From assembly GCA_014529385.2 (NCBI GenBank), contig CM043966.1, forward strand, positions 106,283,587-106,347,586: 64,000 bases of DNA. The letters are read 5' to 3'. Both the position numbers and the translations under genes were made by a program. Positions 26,064-40,260 of this stretch are shown here, in pieces; positions within the stretch are counted from its first letter, which is position 1; each line of letters starts with the position of its first letter. The DNA comes from Adiantum capillus-veneris. Lineage: Eukaryota > Streptophyta > Polypodiopsida > Polypodiales > Pteridaceae. The notes under the pieces are model-generated. The model searched no databases. It worked only from the letters and a program-made list of their open reading frames with translations, and was not told the origin of the DNA.

Positions 26064-29000
26064 ATGGCAACGTCATCAACTAACATGGAGAAAAAGATTG
26101 CATGCTCGTGCACGCTTTGCAAGTATCAAATCATGCGCAAGCGTAGGATATGTAATGAGCATGTGCACAAGTACGGAGAGTTTGCTAGAGAAACCGTACA
26201 GAATCTGCGATACGACTCCTACGGAACGGGCATTGATTTCCGCGACATAGCACCTACATCTGAGAGAGAGAGAAAAAAGATTATGCGTGAAGGTCCGACC
26301 AATATAGAGCCACGGATGGAAGCAAGAAAGGGCTTACAGACAGAAGACGACGGCATGGAGGAGATGTTGGATGCCTTCTTCCAGACAAGCGAGGAGAACG
26401 CGAACGAAGCAGCACCAGAAGCCGTGCAGCTATCTCCTGAAGACATGTTGAGAAAGTTGGCACGTCAACCAATCTATGAAGGAACCAAAGTATCTGTGCT
26501 TCGTACTTGTCTGGCGTTTTTGAATCTTCAGTCAGTGTACTGGTGGTCAGATGCAAGCGCCACTGCTTTGTTTAGGTACGTAATTTACAAAAGAGATTTT
26601 TCGATTGCAACGGTGATGTGCTCGGAGAGCTTTAATTTTAGTTTAATGTGGATTAAATAGGTTATTGCGGGAGCAACTTCTCCCTGCTGGCAATGAAATG
26701 CCTCCCTCCAGGCCAGACACAAAGCAACTTTTGACCTCAGTTGGCTTGGACTACAACAAGATTCATGCATGTCCAAATGATTGCATTCTTTTTCGCAATG
26801 AATTCGCAGATTGTCTTTCGTGTCCTAAGTGCGGAGCAATGCGCTACAAACAAGATGCAGTTGGTGAGACAATGCCAGCTAAAGTGTTGTGGCATTTCCC
26901 TATTATTCCTAGGATAAAAAGCATGTTTCGTTGTGGTTCCATTGCAAAGTTGATGCGGTGGCATTCTACGAATATATCCACTGACGCAACATTTAGGGTG
27001 CCCGCTGATTCGAAGGCTTGGAGGCACATTGAAGATACCTGGACACATTTTAAGAGTGAACCACGCAATTTGCGTTTGGGCATGGCAATGAATGGAGTCA
27101 ATCCATTTGGCTTGAGAAGCTCGTCATGGAGCACTTGGCCTGTGTGCCTTATCAATTACAACCTCCCGCCGTGGCTTGCTATCAAGAAGGGTCATTTGAT
27201 TTTAAGCTTGATTGTACCTGGTAAGTTCAAAGCAAAAAACATGGATGTTTATCTAGCTCCACTAGTTGACGAGCTCCAGGAGTTATGGCATGGGATCGAC
27301 ATAGCAGATGCGGTTGAACCAGTAGGACAACAACATTCAAGGATCCATGGACTTCTTATGTGGACTATGCATGATTGGCCAGGATACGGAGAAGCTTCTG
27401 GTAATGGTTATTGATTTACAAAATTCTCGCTATTCGCAAACCCTTTGCCTTGGCCTGATTCATGCTTTGATATATGCAGGACTAACAACTTCGGGATACA
27501 ATGCATGTCCAATTTGCGGGCAGTCTTTGGATGTGCACTATTCTACCTCTCTTCGAAAGACAATTTATCAAGGCCACCACCGTTATCTTTCAGATGGCCA
27601 TCACTTGCGCGAAGGCCAGCTTGGTCGCGTCGAATGTCGTCCTATGCATGTACAAGAGTGGCGTCACCGATGGGAGCAACATGAGGGGCAACCTGTTCCA
27701 GGAATGAAACGTTTGTCCATTCTCCATACGTTGCCGTACTGGGGTGATCTACTAATTAACCATTTGCTGGATCCAATGCATATATTCAAGAATGTGGGAG
27801 AGCTCCTCTGGAAGACAATCATGGGAATGAAAGACAATCGAGCTTCACGAGATGATTTGCAGTCGGTTGGAAAGATGCCAGAGCTGTGGCCTTTCACCAA
27901 TGCAGCTAGTCAAACAAAACTTCCAAGAGCGCCATGGGTATTGCTAAAAAACGAAGAGCGAAAAGTGAAAAGGGTGCTTTCAGAGTTGAGGATGCCAACA
28001 GGATATATGCGATGTCTCAAGACAGCATTCACCCGTGACGATCAACTGTCAGGGTTGAAATCGCACGACTGGCATAAGTTCTTGCAATTCATTCTTCCAA
28101 TTGCGATCAAGGGGTGTTTAACGGAGGAAGTGCAGACCTGCATATACAAGATTTCATAGCTAGTGCGGTGGATCTCTTCCGAGGAGATACGGGAGGAATC
28201 TATTGCAGTCGCAAGGGCTAACTCCATTGAGGCAGTTTGCATGATTGAGAAGTATCTACCCACGAGCTGCCTAACTATCCAAATGCACTTGCTCGTCCAT
28301 GTAGTAGATGAGGTTGCAGTGGCAGGTACAGTCCACAGCCGTTGGATGTTATTTCTAGAGCGGTTCATGAAAACACTTAAGGGTTTTGTTCGCCAAAAAG
28401 CGCGTCCAGAGGGGATCATGGTAGAAGGATGGCTGGTGCAAGAGTCTCTTGTATTGACGACCGAATTTCTATCCGTTTCTGACCCAGAAATGCCTCGACT
28501 GTGGAGCGATGAGGAGGATGCAAGACTGGTGGGAGAGGAGCCGCAAGGGCAAGGGGTGCCGAAGAAAATGAACCTGGCCATGCGAGAAAAGATCATGAAG
28601 TTCTGTATACTAAATTTAGTGCCGATGCAAAAATGGCTTGAAAGGTACGAAGAAGAGAAAGAGAGACGCAATGTAGAGCGACAGGATTTCAGGCAAAGTC
28701 GAACGACTAGAGGCTTACCCTTGCCAGACTATCTCGCTCCTCTACCTGAATTCCCTACAATGGCATGGTTGGACAAGACAGTGAGAGCAGCTCGACAGAT
28801 CGGAGAACCCATATCTCTAGAAGAGGAAGAGCTAGCTATTGGATGTGACTAGAAGTATCATACATACATGGCACTGTGGTCGCATGGAAAGAATTTCAGA
28901 ACACAACAAATTGACAGCAGCAGAAACACGTTTGACAGTGGGGTAATGGTTAGTTTCATGCAAAAGAGTAGGGCCAGTGCTAGAGACACGAATGAGAGCA

Positions 29001-29840
29001 CTAACAACCTGGATTACTGTGGTCTGGTGTCAGATATCCTAAAAGTAAGCTTCATGTGGTTTGAGATGTTTTTGTTGGATGTGAAGTGGTTCAAGGTGAT
29101 TACTTCTGGTCGCAATGCAACGGTACGCAGAGATGGAAACAAACTTGTGAAAATAGATTCTACAAAGACTTGGACAGATGCGAGCGACACATTTGCTCTC
29201 CCCGAAAATTGCGAGCAAGTGGTCTTTGTACCGGACCCTCGAGAGAGACAATGGTGGTTTGTGGTTCAGGTTGCTCCAAGAAATAAACAAGTATTTGAAG
29301 GGCAAGATCTCCTGGAGGAAAGTCAGTCAGACGACGTCCATACTACTGTGACATTAGATGAGATGGACGAAGGTATAGCAGAGGAAGCTGACAGATATAC
29401 AAGGGATGACGCAGACGAGCCAAAATTGACACTTGTAGATGAAGATGCAATGGATGAAGACAATCTGCCAGAACGAGTTGGGGCAGAGTTATGTTTGCAA
29501 TTAGAGATAGACGATGATACGATGATTCGCCAGCTCGTCGAGCTGCAATTTTCGACCAGCATTCTGACGTCTTGGGATCAACAACAAAAGGAAAAAGTCA
29601 CTTACATAGTGGAGACCATCCTGAGAGAGTACCAGCCTGCTCCAGGTTCTTCCGTTGTTTCGGCGCAGTGGATCAAGGGTGTTGCACGGGACACCATCAA
29701 ACATCGACGAGATGCAGCTCGAAAGGCTTTCAGGACCGGCTCGCCGAAGCCTTCGGGCATCCCACACAAGACGTGGCTGCAGATCAGGGAGGATGAGCGG
29801 ATAGCGGCCACGCGGTTCAGACAGAAGCGTGAGGCCGCGC
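26064..29840 (+). pseudogene. CACTA TNP2-family transposase, three exons, two stops
   Basis: Exon 1 is 26064-26575. Intron 26576-26660 (GT..AG, stop-containing) leads to exon 2, 26661-27400. Intron 27401-27479 (GT..AG) joins E-A-S-G to L-T-T-S-G-Y in frame; exon 3 starts at 27480. Exon 1 has a Cys-containing N-terminus. Exon 2 carries the tnp2 core: H-A-C-P-N-D-C, W-H-F-P-I-I-P-R, L-R-L-G-M-A-M-N-G-V-N-P-F, N-L-P-P-W. Exon 3 has A-C-P-I-C-G, L-D-P-M-H-I-F-K-N-V and R-F-M-K-T-L-K-G-F-V, then a DUF4216-like segment (D-V-K-W-F-K-V ... V-V-F-V-P-D) and an acidic tail. In-frame TAGs at 28157-28159 and 28850-28852 interrupt it, with homology continuing in frame after each. It is cut by element G at 29,840. 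Confidence 0.9.
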
Positions 29841-31010
29841 TGTCGTGCTGTGACACGTACATAGTGGGAACGCATGTTACAAGATCTATCTTGTATTTTT
29901 TTAGATACATAATTATATTTTCTATAGTGTACATATGCATATTTAAGTATAATAATAAGCCTTCTATCTCATCCTATTATTTTTCTCAAGGGTAACATAT
30001 CCTTACTTTACCATCAGAAAATACTATGGGAAAAGCATCAATAGCTCCGCCTCTTTAACTTGGGGCAAAAAGCATTGATTCTTTATTTTTACTATTTCAT
30101 TATCATTTCACACCCTAGCTAGATCCTATATCTAGGGTAAACTCCAATATATATATCTTCTATGTATTTTTTATACTTTTCTTATATTTCTTTTTAAATA
30201 GCTACTAGGAGAGAATCAAATCCTAGTGGGACACTATGTGGCATGATTTCAAAGATACACTTATTTTAATGCATTATTGCAAGTATGATTACAAAACTTT
30301 GTCAAGGAGCAATGTCATGCTTTCATATGGCATGAGGTGTCCTTTGGAATTAAATGAAAGTCTAGGTTAAGGAGACCACATGAAGACTTTTGCTGCCATA
30401 AATGGACCCTATTTTGATGAATTTTTTACACAATGTTCCAATCCGAATTGGAAAACGATTTTAAAATAAAAATCGTAGCTAATGAGCTGAAGTTTTTGCC
30501 CATATTTTTACTTTTTTATTTGGAGCCACGGTTGAGGAGATACGATCAAAATACTGGACCCCAATCTGCCCACATCATGCAGGGGCAGCTCATTTCCAAC
30601 TTTTCCAATTCCTGTTCACACTGGCTCCTCTCTTCTTGTGTAAACCCTTGGGGGTTCCCTTCACCTATAAAAGGGGACCTCTTCTTCCTTGGAAGGAACT
30701 AAAGCATTCAAGCCATTGATGAGAGGAATTCTTGAGGGAGTGAGTAGTAATGCCTAATTGTACTTAGCCCCATTAACATAAGCCCAAGCCTACACTTTCT
30801 CCTAGAGAAAGACTAGCCATTCTTGTACGCTATCCTTGGAAGATCAACTCTAATCAAAGAAGGTGTTGTACTTGGCGTATCAATCAAAGTGGAGTGCTCC
30901 CCTCTTCTTCTCTCTCCATCAATAATGGTGCCGAAGGGTTTGTCAAGTAAGATGTGTTCTACATTGATGTTTTCTTGATTTCTTATTGTTTTCTTTTTCA
31001 TCTCTAGTCC

Positions 31011-31059
<49 letters not shown>

Positions 31060-31874
31060 CTAATCTCATCTCCTTAACCAAATCTATCTCTCTCACTCTT
31101 AGTAATTCATCCTCTCTACAAATTTTAGGTTCTCTTTGCTACAGGTACATCTCTCCCCGCAGTATCCTTATTGTCTACGGGCAAGAATAGGGCTTGGGAG
31201 GGAGAATTCTCATCTCTTCACTTCTCTCATATCTACATTTCTCACATACTATCCTAGATGAATAACCCACATGATGATCATTTCTATCGCTTTCACTCTG
31301 TACAATCTATTAGAATTAACATATGGATTAGCCGTAAAATACACTTTCAACAACGTATAGTGTTTCTCTTTGGCCCTGAAAGGCTCAATGAAATACTTCT
31401 ATCACCGGATCCCATCATACTACCTCTCATAGACTATAATTTTTCTTTTGATATAAGCGTAGTTATCTTGCCATGAACCAAGAGGATTTGTACACACAAT
31501 TAATCCCAATCACTAGACAAAATATATATATTATGGTAAGCACAAAACTACAATTCCAAAGAACAATTCGTAGCCTATTTGGTCAGCCAAGATTGAATGC
31601 CATTAACCCTTTCATATTACCCATGATACGATATGACCATAGCCTTGATGTTTTCATCTTCGTATTGTTTTGACATTCTCTTTTGCGTTCTTTCTTTGTG
31701 TGTGTGAATGCAAGAGAGAAAGAGTGAGTCTTCTTTGATTGCACTTCTTTCCAAACCCTAGTCTTCATGGCATCTATGGTTTAACTCCTTCATATAGTTT
31801 TTGTTGAGTTCTCTCACAAACTCTCACAGCCATAAGCCCGGTGCTTTCCTGGCAAGACCGCAAATTTCTCGACA
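29841..31874 (+). repeat. 5' LTR of element G
   Basis: 2034 bases, TGTCG...CGACA, near-identical to 37805-39921. It contains a TATA box, a short (AT)n tract at 31013-31056, and a region without convincing ORFs. Its first base abuts the TNP2 coding sequence. Confidence 0.95.
30666..30672 (+). promoter_or_regulatory. TATA box in 5' LTR of element G
   Basis: TATAAAA followed by GGGG, in a context conserved in both LTRs. The likely Pol II promoter; the transcript start would lie some 30 bases downstream. Inferred from position and consensus. Confidence 0.6.
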
Positions 31875-31880
31875 TATTTT

Positions 31881-31898
31881 TGGTGAACCCGACGCGAA
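31881..31898 (+). other. Candidate primer binding site of element G
   Basis: TGGTGAACCCGACG begins six bases after the 5' LTR, the expected position and with the usual TGG start. The cognate tRNA was not identified. Confidence 0.5.
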
Positions 31899-31927
31899 AC
31901 TGCCAGGGTGAGAGTTTGTGGGTAACC

Positions 31928-34243
31928 ATGGGTGATCATGTTGAGCAACAGGGTATGCATTTTTACCCAACAACAATGCAAATGTTTCAAGCATTTGCAA
32001 TGTTCATGCAACAACAACATGCTACTGAAAGAAGGGAGATTTCAGCAACGAAGGCCATACAAGCGGTCGTCAATAGAATGGATCAGTTCAATGGCAAAGA
32101 TGTAACCAAGTACTTACGCGAGTATGTGAAGGAGATAGAGCTGCATCGCGTGTCAGAAGGTGAGATGATTCAAAGATTTGAGCTAGTTGTTGCTCCAGAA
32201 ATTAGGGAGCATGTTAGGGCAATTAAAGATGGGCATGGGAGAAATTGGGAAGAACTCAAAGTAGCTTTAAAGGAGGAATATTTCATGGAGGACTCGGAGA
32301 GAGTGACCAAAAGGACATTCTTAGAATGGGTAGTCAAGCCAAAGCAAGGACTATCAATAACAGAGCTACTTAGGGAATTTGAGCGGCGCTATGCACAACT
32401 CACTAGGACAGAAAGGGCCACACTAGATGCAGAGAAGACAGATCTTTTCTTACAAGCTGCAGGTAAAGAGTTTCAAGAAAATTTAGAGCTTCTTCTTGAA
32501 GATAAAGATGCTGAGCAAGGACTAAAGACCGACTGGAATGAGGTTGAAGGTGTTGTCTCACTGCTTGCCAAACGACAAAGAAGAAGGGACAAGATGGTAG
32601 TAAACACTACAAGTCCTTCCACCTCAACTTCTGACAAAATGGTAAAGCCTACTTTTATCGCTCCTAAGTTTGATGAGTCCATGCTAGATGAGCTTGTGAA
32701 GGGAATGCGTGACTTGAAGGTGAAGTTTGCAAAGCTTGAAGAAAAATGCCAACCATCAGGGCCACTTCCTAGGCAAAGACAACAGCCCAAAGAAGGGTTT
32801 GTTAATAGATGTATTTGGTGTGATAGTACAGACCATGTAAGAAGGGATTGTGATGATTTTAGTGATGCTTTGTCAAAAAAAGTTGTCTTTTTTAAGGATG
32901 GTAAAATCCACTTAAGAGAGACACGTCTACCCTTGAGAACTAACTTTGGGAAGGGGGGAATGCAAACCTTAGTTGAAGATATGGCAACCAAGCATGCCAC
33001 CTCTTCAGTTGAGACAACTACTTATGGAGTAAAAATTGAACATTTTTGTGATGAAGAGGTGAGTGACCATCATGGTCAAATTTGGCCAAATGTCATGCAA
33101 TTAGCTAAAAAGAGAAAGCTTACAAAAAAGATTCTACATGAAGCAGGTGATTGCATACGTTTAGAAACAGGATGGAATGATCCAGTGGACTCATTGTCAG
33201 TGCATGCCTACATTACAAAATGCCAACAAAATGAGGCAATTGTAGAAGAGAAGCGCAGACGTGAGAATGCTGATGAAGGACCATCAAAAAGAGCTTCTAG
33301 AAGTGGGGGAAGAAGCGACTCAATGCCTTCTCAAACACCCTCAACACAAGGAGCATCTCCACCTGAAGTACTCATGGAGGAGTCTACAACAGGAAAGAAG
33401 AAAGAGCCAACGAAAGGTAAGACAAAAGGCCCAACTTATAAACTACAATCTGATATTGAGGTTGCTACAGATTTAAAGAAAGTCTTGGAGGAAAGGATCT
33501 TGAATCTCAAGATTGAGTTTACTCTGGGAGAAGTTCTTGGCATTGCAAAGCGTGAATTCCATGAGGAGATCATTGACATCATCAAGAGAAAGAGGCAAAC
33601 CCTTGCTAAAGTTTCTCGTCCACAGGTTGAAGGGGAAACCTCAAAGACACAAGGGATGCAACTGCAAAATAAGGAGAATGATGGAGCTGTGGTAGGATGC
33701 TACCAATCTAGTGGGAGAGTGAAGCAAGTGTATTTCTCAAATGATGATGAAGAAGTTGAAGATATTCCTAGGAGTTACTATTCACGAAGTCATTGGGCAA
33801 GGGCTACTACAGAAACTTTGGTCAAGGTAGGTGATCTTGAAGAGCCATTTGTTGCCTTGATTGACCATGGTTCAGAAATAAACATAATGTCAAAGAGTCT
33901 CTACAACAAGTGCAAATGGCCGATGGACACAGATCATGGCTGGATGGTAAAAGTGGCAAACAATTCATCCGATGAATTGTATGCAGCATGTCCAGGTGTG
34001 AAGGTAACAATAGGTGATGTAAAGATTGACCAAAACTTCTTTGTACAGGATACATCTTCATATCATCTCATCCTTGGACAACCCTACATTGTGGGAGTTC
34101 GAATGGAAACAAAGGTAATGGACGATGGTTCAGCATATGCTAGAATACGTAGCAAAGATGGTAAACGAGCTGTCCAATTTCTCACAGTCTGTGTAAACCA
34201 TGAAAGAAATCGTGACAACCTCAGAGAACATCCTCTACCATAG
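31928..34243 (+). CDS. gag-pro: Gag-protease polyprotein of element G
   Basis: Open frame of 771 codons. I chose ATG 31928 because it is the first after the primer site, whereas the frame opens upstream inside the LTR. The N-terminal half is capsid-like (F-N-G-K-D-V-T-K-Y-L-R-E-Y, D-L-F-L-Q-A-A-G). A CCHC zinc knuckle C-I-W-C-D-S-T-D-H-V-R-R-D-C lies at about residue 295. A charged low-complexity linker follows, then a retropepsin at about 640-740 with active site A-L-I-D-H-G-S-E-I-N and L-I-L-G-Q-P-Y. The residue after the catalytic Asp is His where Ser/Thr is usual. The frame ends with TAG before RT. Confidence 0.9.
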   Translation: MGDHVEQQGMHFYPTTMQMFQAFAMFMQQQHATERREISATKAIQAVVNRMDQFNGKDVTKYLREYVKEIELHRVSEGEMIQRFELVVAPEIREHVRAIKDGHGRNWEELKVALKEEYFMEDSERVTKRTFLEWVVKPKQGLSITELLREFERRYAQLTRTERATLDAEKTDLFLQAAGKEFQENLELLLEDKDAEQGLKTDWNEVEGVVSLLAKRQRRRDKMVVNTTSPSTSTSDKMVKPTFIAPKFDESMLDELVKGMRDLKVKFAKLEEKCQPSGPLPRQRQQPKEGFVNRCIWCDSTDHVRRDCDDFSDALSKKVVFFKDGKIHLRETRLPLRTNFGKGGMQTLVEDMATKHATSSVETTTYGVKIEHFCDEEVSDHHGQIWPNVMQLAKKRKLTKKILHEAGDCIRLETGWNDPVDSLSVHAYITKCQQNEAIVEEKRRRENADEGPSKRASRSGGRSDSMPSQTPSTQGASPPEVLMEESTTGKKKEPTKGKTKGPTYKLQSDIEVATDLKKVLEERILNLKIEFTLGEVLGIAKREFHEEIIDIIKRKRQTLAKVSRPQVEGETSKTQGMQLQNKENDGAVVGCYQSSGRVKQVYFSNDDEEVEDIPRSYYSRSHWARATTETLVKVGDLEEPFVALIDHGSEINIMSKSLYNKCKWPMDTDHGWMVKVANNSSDELYAACPGVKVTIGDVKIDQNFFVQDTSSYHLILGQPYIVGVRMETKVMDDGSAYARIRSKDGKRAVQFLTVCVNHERNRDNLREHPLP

Positions 34244-34269
34244 GTAAGCAAAGAGTTTCATGATCATAG

Positions 34270-37200
34270 AGAAATGATGGGTTTTGGCCAAGTACCATTG
34301 TAAAGCGGGATTGCAGTGGTACAGAAAGAAAAAGGGTCTCGCTTGATCTAAAAATAGGTGAAACTTTCTCAATGAGCTCCTTGGTAACAAGGAATGGATC
34401 AGTATGTTTTACAAAACTTGAAGATTTGAAGAGATATGAGAGGCAATATGTGCATAATGTACAAATAGGCATGAAAAAGAGTGGGTTGCTAAAGCCTACT
34501 GAAAATGTTTTGGGTTTGTGTGAGCAAGTTTCTTTTGTAGATACTATGGGTGAGCTTGATGCTATAATGAGGTCTAGTTTGCATCTTGAAAATGAAGTTG
34601 TGGAAGTTTGCTCTATGGAAATGTATCAAGTAATAGAAGCCTTTAAAGAAAGCCAAACAGTTGGCCCAGAAGTCCATGTTGAAACTAAATACAAGAGTGT
34701 AGCAAAGAAGGTGAAACCAGTAGCTTCACCCTTACCACCCAACAACAGGGAAAAGATTGAACAGGCTTCTTTACAACCAAGTTTGCGGAATCCTAAAAAG
34801 ATCGGGCATACCTTCACAAAGGAGTCTTTTCAAGAGTTGCAGATTGGTTGCGAGGATTTTCTAACACAGGAGGAGACAAAGTGCTTCAAAGAAATGCTTT
34901 CAAAGCATGGTAAGGCTTTTGCATTTGAGCCACATGAGATAGGATGTGTTGATCTGCCAAAGTTAGTAGAGCTACTGAATGAGAAAATCAAAATGGGAAT
35001 CTTGAAGCCTTCTTGTGCTCCATACTCAAACAGGTGGTTCACAGTTCCAAAGAAGAATGGTTCTCTACGCTTCATCCAAGATATGCAACCAGTGAACAAG
35101 GTGACAATTAGAAATGTAGGAACAGGTCCAATTGTGGATGAATTTGCAGAGGCGTTTGCAGGGAGGGCAATCTACTCAATGGGGGATCTCTACTCAAGGT
35201 ATGATCAATTTCAGCTTGCAATCGAAAGCAGAGACTTGACAACCATGAGGAAACCTTTGGGTTTGGTAAGGATGTGTACCTTGCCACAGGGAGCAACCAA
35301 CTTGGTTGCACATATGATGAATGGGATGAATAAGGTCTTACGTGACTTTATTCCTCAAATCACAATGCCTTTCATTGATGATTTGCCTATCAAAGGATGT
35401 GAAGAAAGTGACAAAGATGAGGCTTTGGATCTCAAGGGATGTCGCAGGTTTGTGGTAAATCACATAAATGATTGTGATAAAATTTTGTCTAGGTTGGAAG
35501 AAGTGAATCTTACATTATCAGGGAAAAAGTCTATGTTTGGTGTCAAAGAAGTGCTCATTGTGGGGCACATGTGTGGGCCATATGGTAGGAAACCTTGTCC
35601 ATCAAAGGTAGATGCCATCCAAAGAATGAAAGAAACATGCACTAGCATCACTGAAGTTAGAAGGTTTCTGGGAGCATGTGTCTTCTATGTTATTTGGATT
35701 CCACATTATGCACATGTAGCTGATCCTCTTTATCAGCTGCTTAGAAAGAATCAAAAGGTTAAATGGACAGAAGCACATGTAAAATCCATGAAAAAGCTAA
35801 AGGAGTTACTCCAGTCAGCAACGACTTTGAGAAAGGTAGACTATGAGTGTCAAAGGCCAGTGATTGTGACAGTAGATACCAGTCCTACAGGGATTGGATG
35901 GGCAATAGGGCAAGATGACAAAGAAGGACACAGGTATGTGGTAAGATTTGGAGCAAAGGTACTAAGTGCTCGCCAAAGAAACTATCCACAGATAAAGAGA
36001 GAGTTATGGGGTATGGTTACAGCCTTGAAAAGTGGGAAAGAGTACCTAATTGGTGCATGTGTGGTTGTAGAAACAGATTGCCTACCACTTCTTGGGATGA
36101 TTACAAGCTGCTCAACACCAGACATTGCTATGTTGCGGTGGATTGCCTACATTAAGTCCTTAAATCCCGAGTTTAAGCACATTGCAGGTAAAGACAATAC
36201 AGTGGCAGATATGCTATCAAGGGCAAGGTATGAAGATGAGTCACAAATGATTGATGAGGGAGATAATGTAGGCACAAAATTCTATTCTATCTCTCATGTC
36301 AAAGGTAACAATGTCTGCATGACTAATTCACTTGAATTGTTCTTGAAAGATCTTTATGAAGGTGATTGGCTTTCTATTGGAAGGTACTTGAGTACTCTAA
36401 CAAAACAGGATGATTGGTCTGAACAAGAATTCAAGAGGATACGCAGGAAAGCATATGGGTACTTTTTAAGGGATGGTTACTTGTGGAAGCATCCTAAACA
36501 AAAGGGTGCTACACCACAACGGGTTATATGTAAAAAAGAGACTCAAGTAAAGCTCATGGAAGAGTTTCATGAGAGTCTATGGGCTGGACACAGGGGTGTG
36601 TGGGCAACCTTCTCCAAGTTGAAAGAAAAATACTGGTGGAAGGGTATGTATAAAGATGTATCTCAGTTTGTAGAGTCATGTGTAACTTGTCAAATGTATT
36701 CAAATGTTCGACATCGTGATGGATTGCACTCTACATATCCACTAGCCATGCACTATAAATGGGTTGTGGATCTAGTCACGATGCCTTTAGGACTCTGGCA
36801 GATGAGATACTTGGTTCTTGCACGAGAGGACCTAACTAACCAGGTTGAAGGAAGAGCATTAAGAGCTAAGACCACAGAAGCTGTGTGCAAATTCCTTCTT
36901 GATGAGGTGATTTGCCGTTATGGTTGTGTGGGAAAAATCACTGCAGATCGAGGTGAACTGGATGCCGAAGAAGCAAGGGAGTTCTTTTCTAGATTAGGGA
37001 TCAAGCTTTCTCTTACTACAGCTTACAACCCTGAAGGCAATGGAAAGAGTGAAAGAGGGCATCCTCCTATCATCAAAGCTTTGGCCAAGGCTTGCGAAGG
37101 AAGAGTTGGTGAGTGGCCAAAATTGTTACCATATTCTTTATGGGCTGATCGTACAACACATAGCTCAGTAACTGGCTACATGCCTGCGGAGCTAATGCAT

Positions 37201-37746
37201 GGTCAAAAGCCAGTGATGCGGATTGAGGATACAATTCCCACATGGAATGTACTACCTTGGCAAGAGGGGCTTAGTAGGGAAGATCTCCTTGCACTGCGTA
37301 TAAGGCAGCTAGAGAGAAGACCTGGAGACATTGAAGCTGGAAAAGAATGACTCAAAAATGCAAGGTTGAAAAACAAGGACTATTTTGATAAGCGACATCG
37401 ACTCAGGAGCAAAGCAATTGACAAAGGTGACTCGGTTTTAGTGTATGATAGTAGCCTTGATAACCAGCACACAGTCATGCGTAAGTTCTCAAAAAGATGG
37501 TTTGGACCGTATGTTGTAAAGCATGTGCATGAAAATGCTACTTACAGCTTGTCTGAACTAGATGGTACAGAAGTAAAGATTCCCATTGCAGAAAAAATGA
37601 TTAAAATGTTTAAGAGAAGAGGAGACAATGATCTAGAAGATAAGGATGAGGAAGAAGAGAAAAACACAGGTGAAGATCAAAGTGAACATGAAGCTCTGGA
37701 ATCATCCAGTGAAGAAGAATACAAGGAAGATGTACAAGAGGTCTAA
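34270..37746 (+). pseudogene. pol: RT, RNase H and integrase polyprotein of element G (one in-frame TGA)
   Basis: The frame opens about 34270, in a different frame from gag-pro; first ATG 34372. RT catalytic block P-F-I-D-D-L-P at about residues 332-339 from that ATG. RNase H: V-D-T-S-P-T-G, K-R-E-L-W-G, V-E-T-D-C, A-G-K-D-N-T-V-A-D-M-L. Zinc-binding domain at about 730-775 (G-H-R-G, C-V-T-C-Q). Integrase Asp in V-V-D-L-V, Asp in T-A-D-R-G, Glu in K-S-E-R-G-H. A TGA at 37348-37350 splits off the C-terminal GPY/F module (R-W-F-G-P-Y-V-V) and acidic tail, which continue in the same frame to 37746. Catalytic residues are all present; only the stop is a clear lesion. Confidence 0.9.
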
Positions 37747-37791
37747 TCTTACAAAGAGACAATGTGGCACATACCGGAGGATGTGCAGGTT

Positions 37792-37804
37792 TAGAGGGGG
37801 TGGA
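37792..37804 (+). other. Polypurine tract of element G
   Basis: AGAGGGGGTGGA directly before the 3' LTR, in the correct position to prime plus-strand synthesis. Confidence 0.75.
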
Positions 37805-39921
<2,117 letters not shown>

Positions 39922-40260
39922 CAGCGTGTGCCCCCTGGTCAATGGATCCTCGCTTTCAAGAACAAAGAATAATGGATGAGCCTACTGCAACAATCCTACT
40001 GCCTCAAGGGGAAAAACCTTTAGATCACAAAGGAATTGACCACAAATAAACTCAATCTTAAAGCAAGAGAGCTCAAGAAGATGTATGAAGCCCGTAAACA
40101 AGGTAAATGGGTAGTCTAATGTGGCGATAAAGCCATCATCTAAGAGTTTCAAACTCCCAAGCCAGCTCCCCCTCCACATGACCCCCTTGTTTCTTGTTCT
40201 TTCCCTTCTTCCTTTTACCCCTTGATGGACCCTCAATCCCTTAGTGTATCTAACACCTTC
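39922..40260 (+). pseudogene. LINE ORF1 C-terminal fragment
   Basis: Starts exactly at the end of the 3' LTR of element G. It aligns by eye with the ORF1 at 48185-48480: shared blocks include E-L-K-K-M-Y-E-A-R-K-Q-G-K, A-I-I and the M-D-P-Q-S-L start that follows ORF1. Several stops are present. The N-terminal part of this ORF1 is not on the other side of element G. Confidence 0.75.

Noticed and set aside
28157-28852. TAG reassignment or programmed readthrough in TNP2
   Set aside because: Stops occur in many unrelated elements and fit C-to-T decay better than recoding; TGA stops are affected too.
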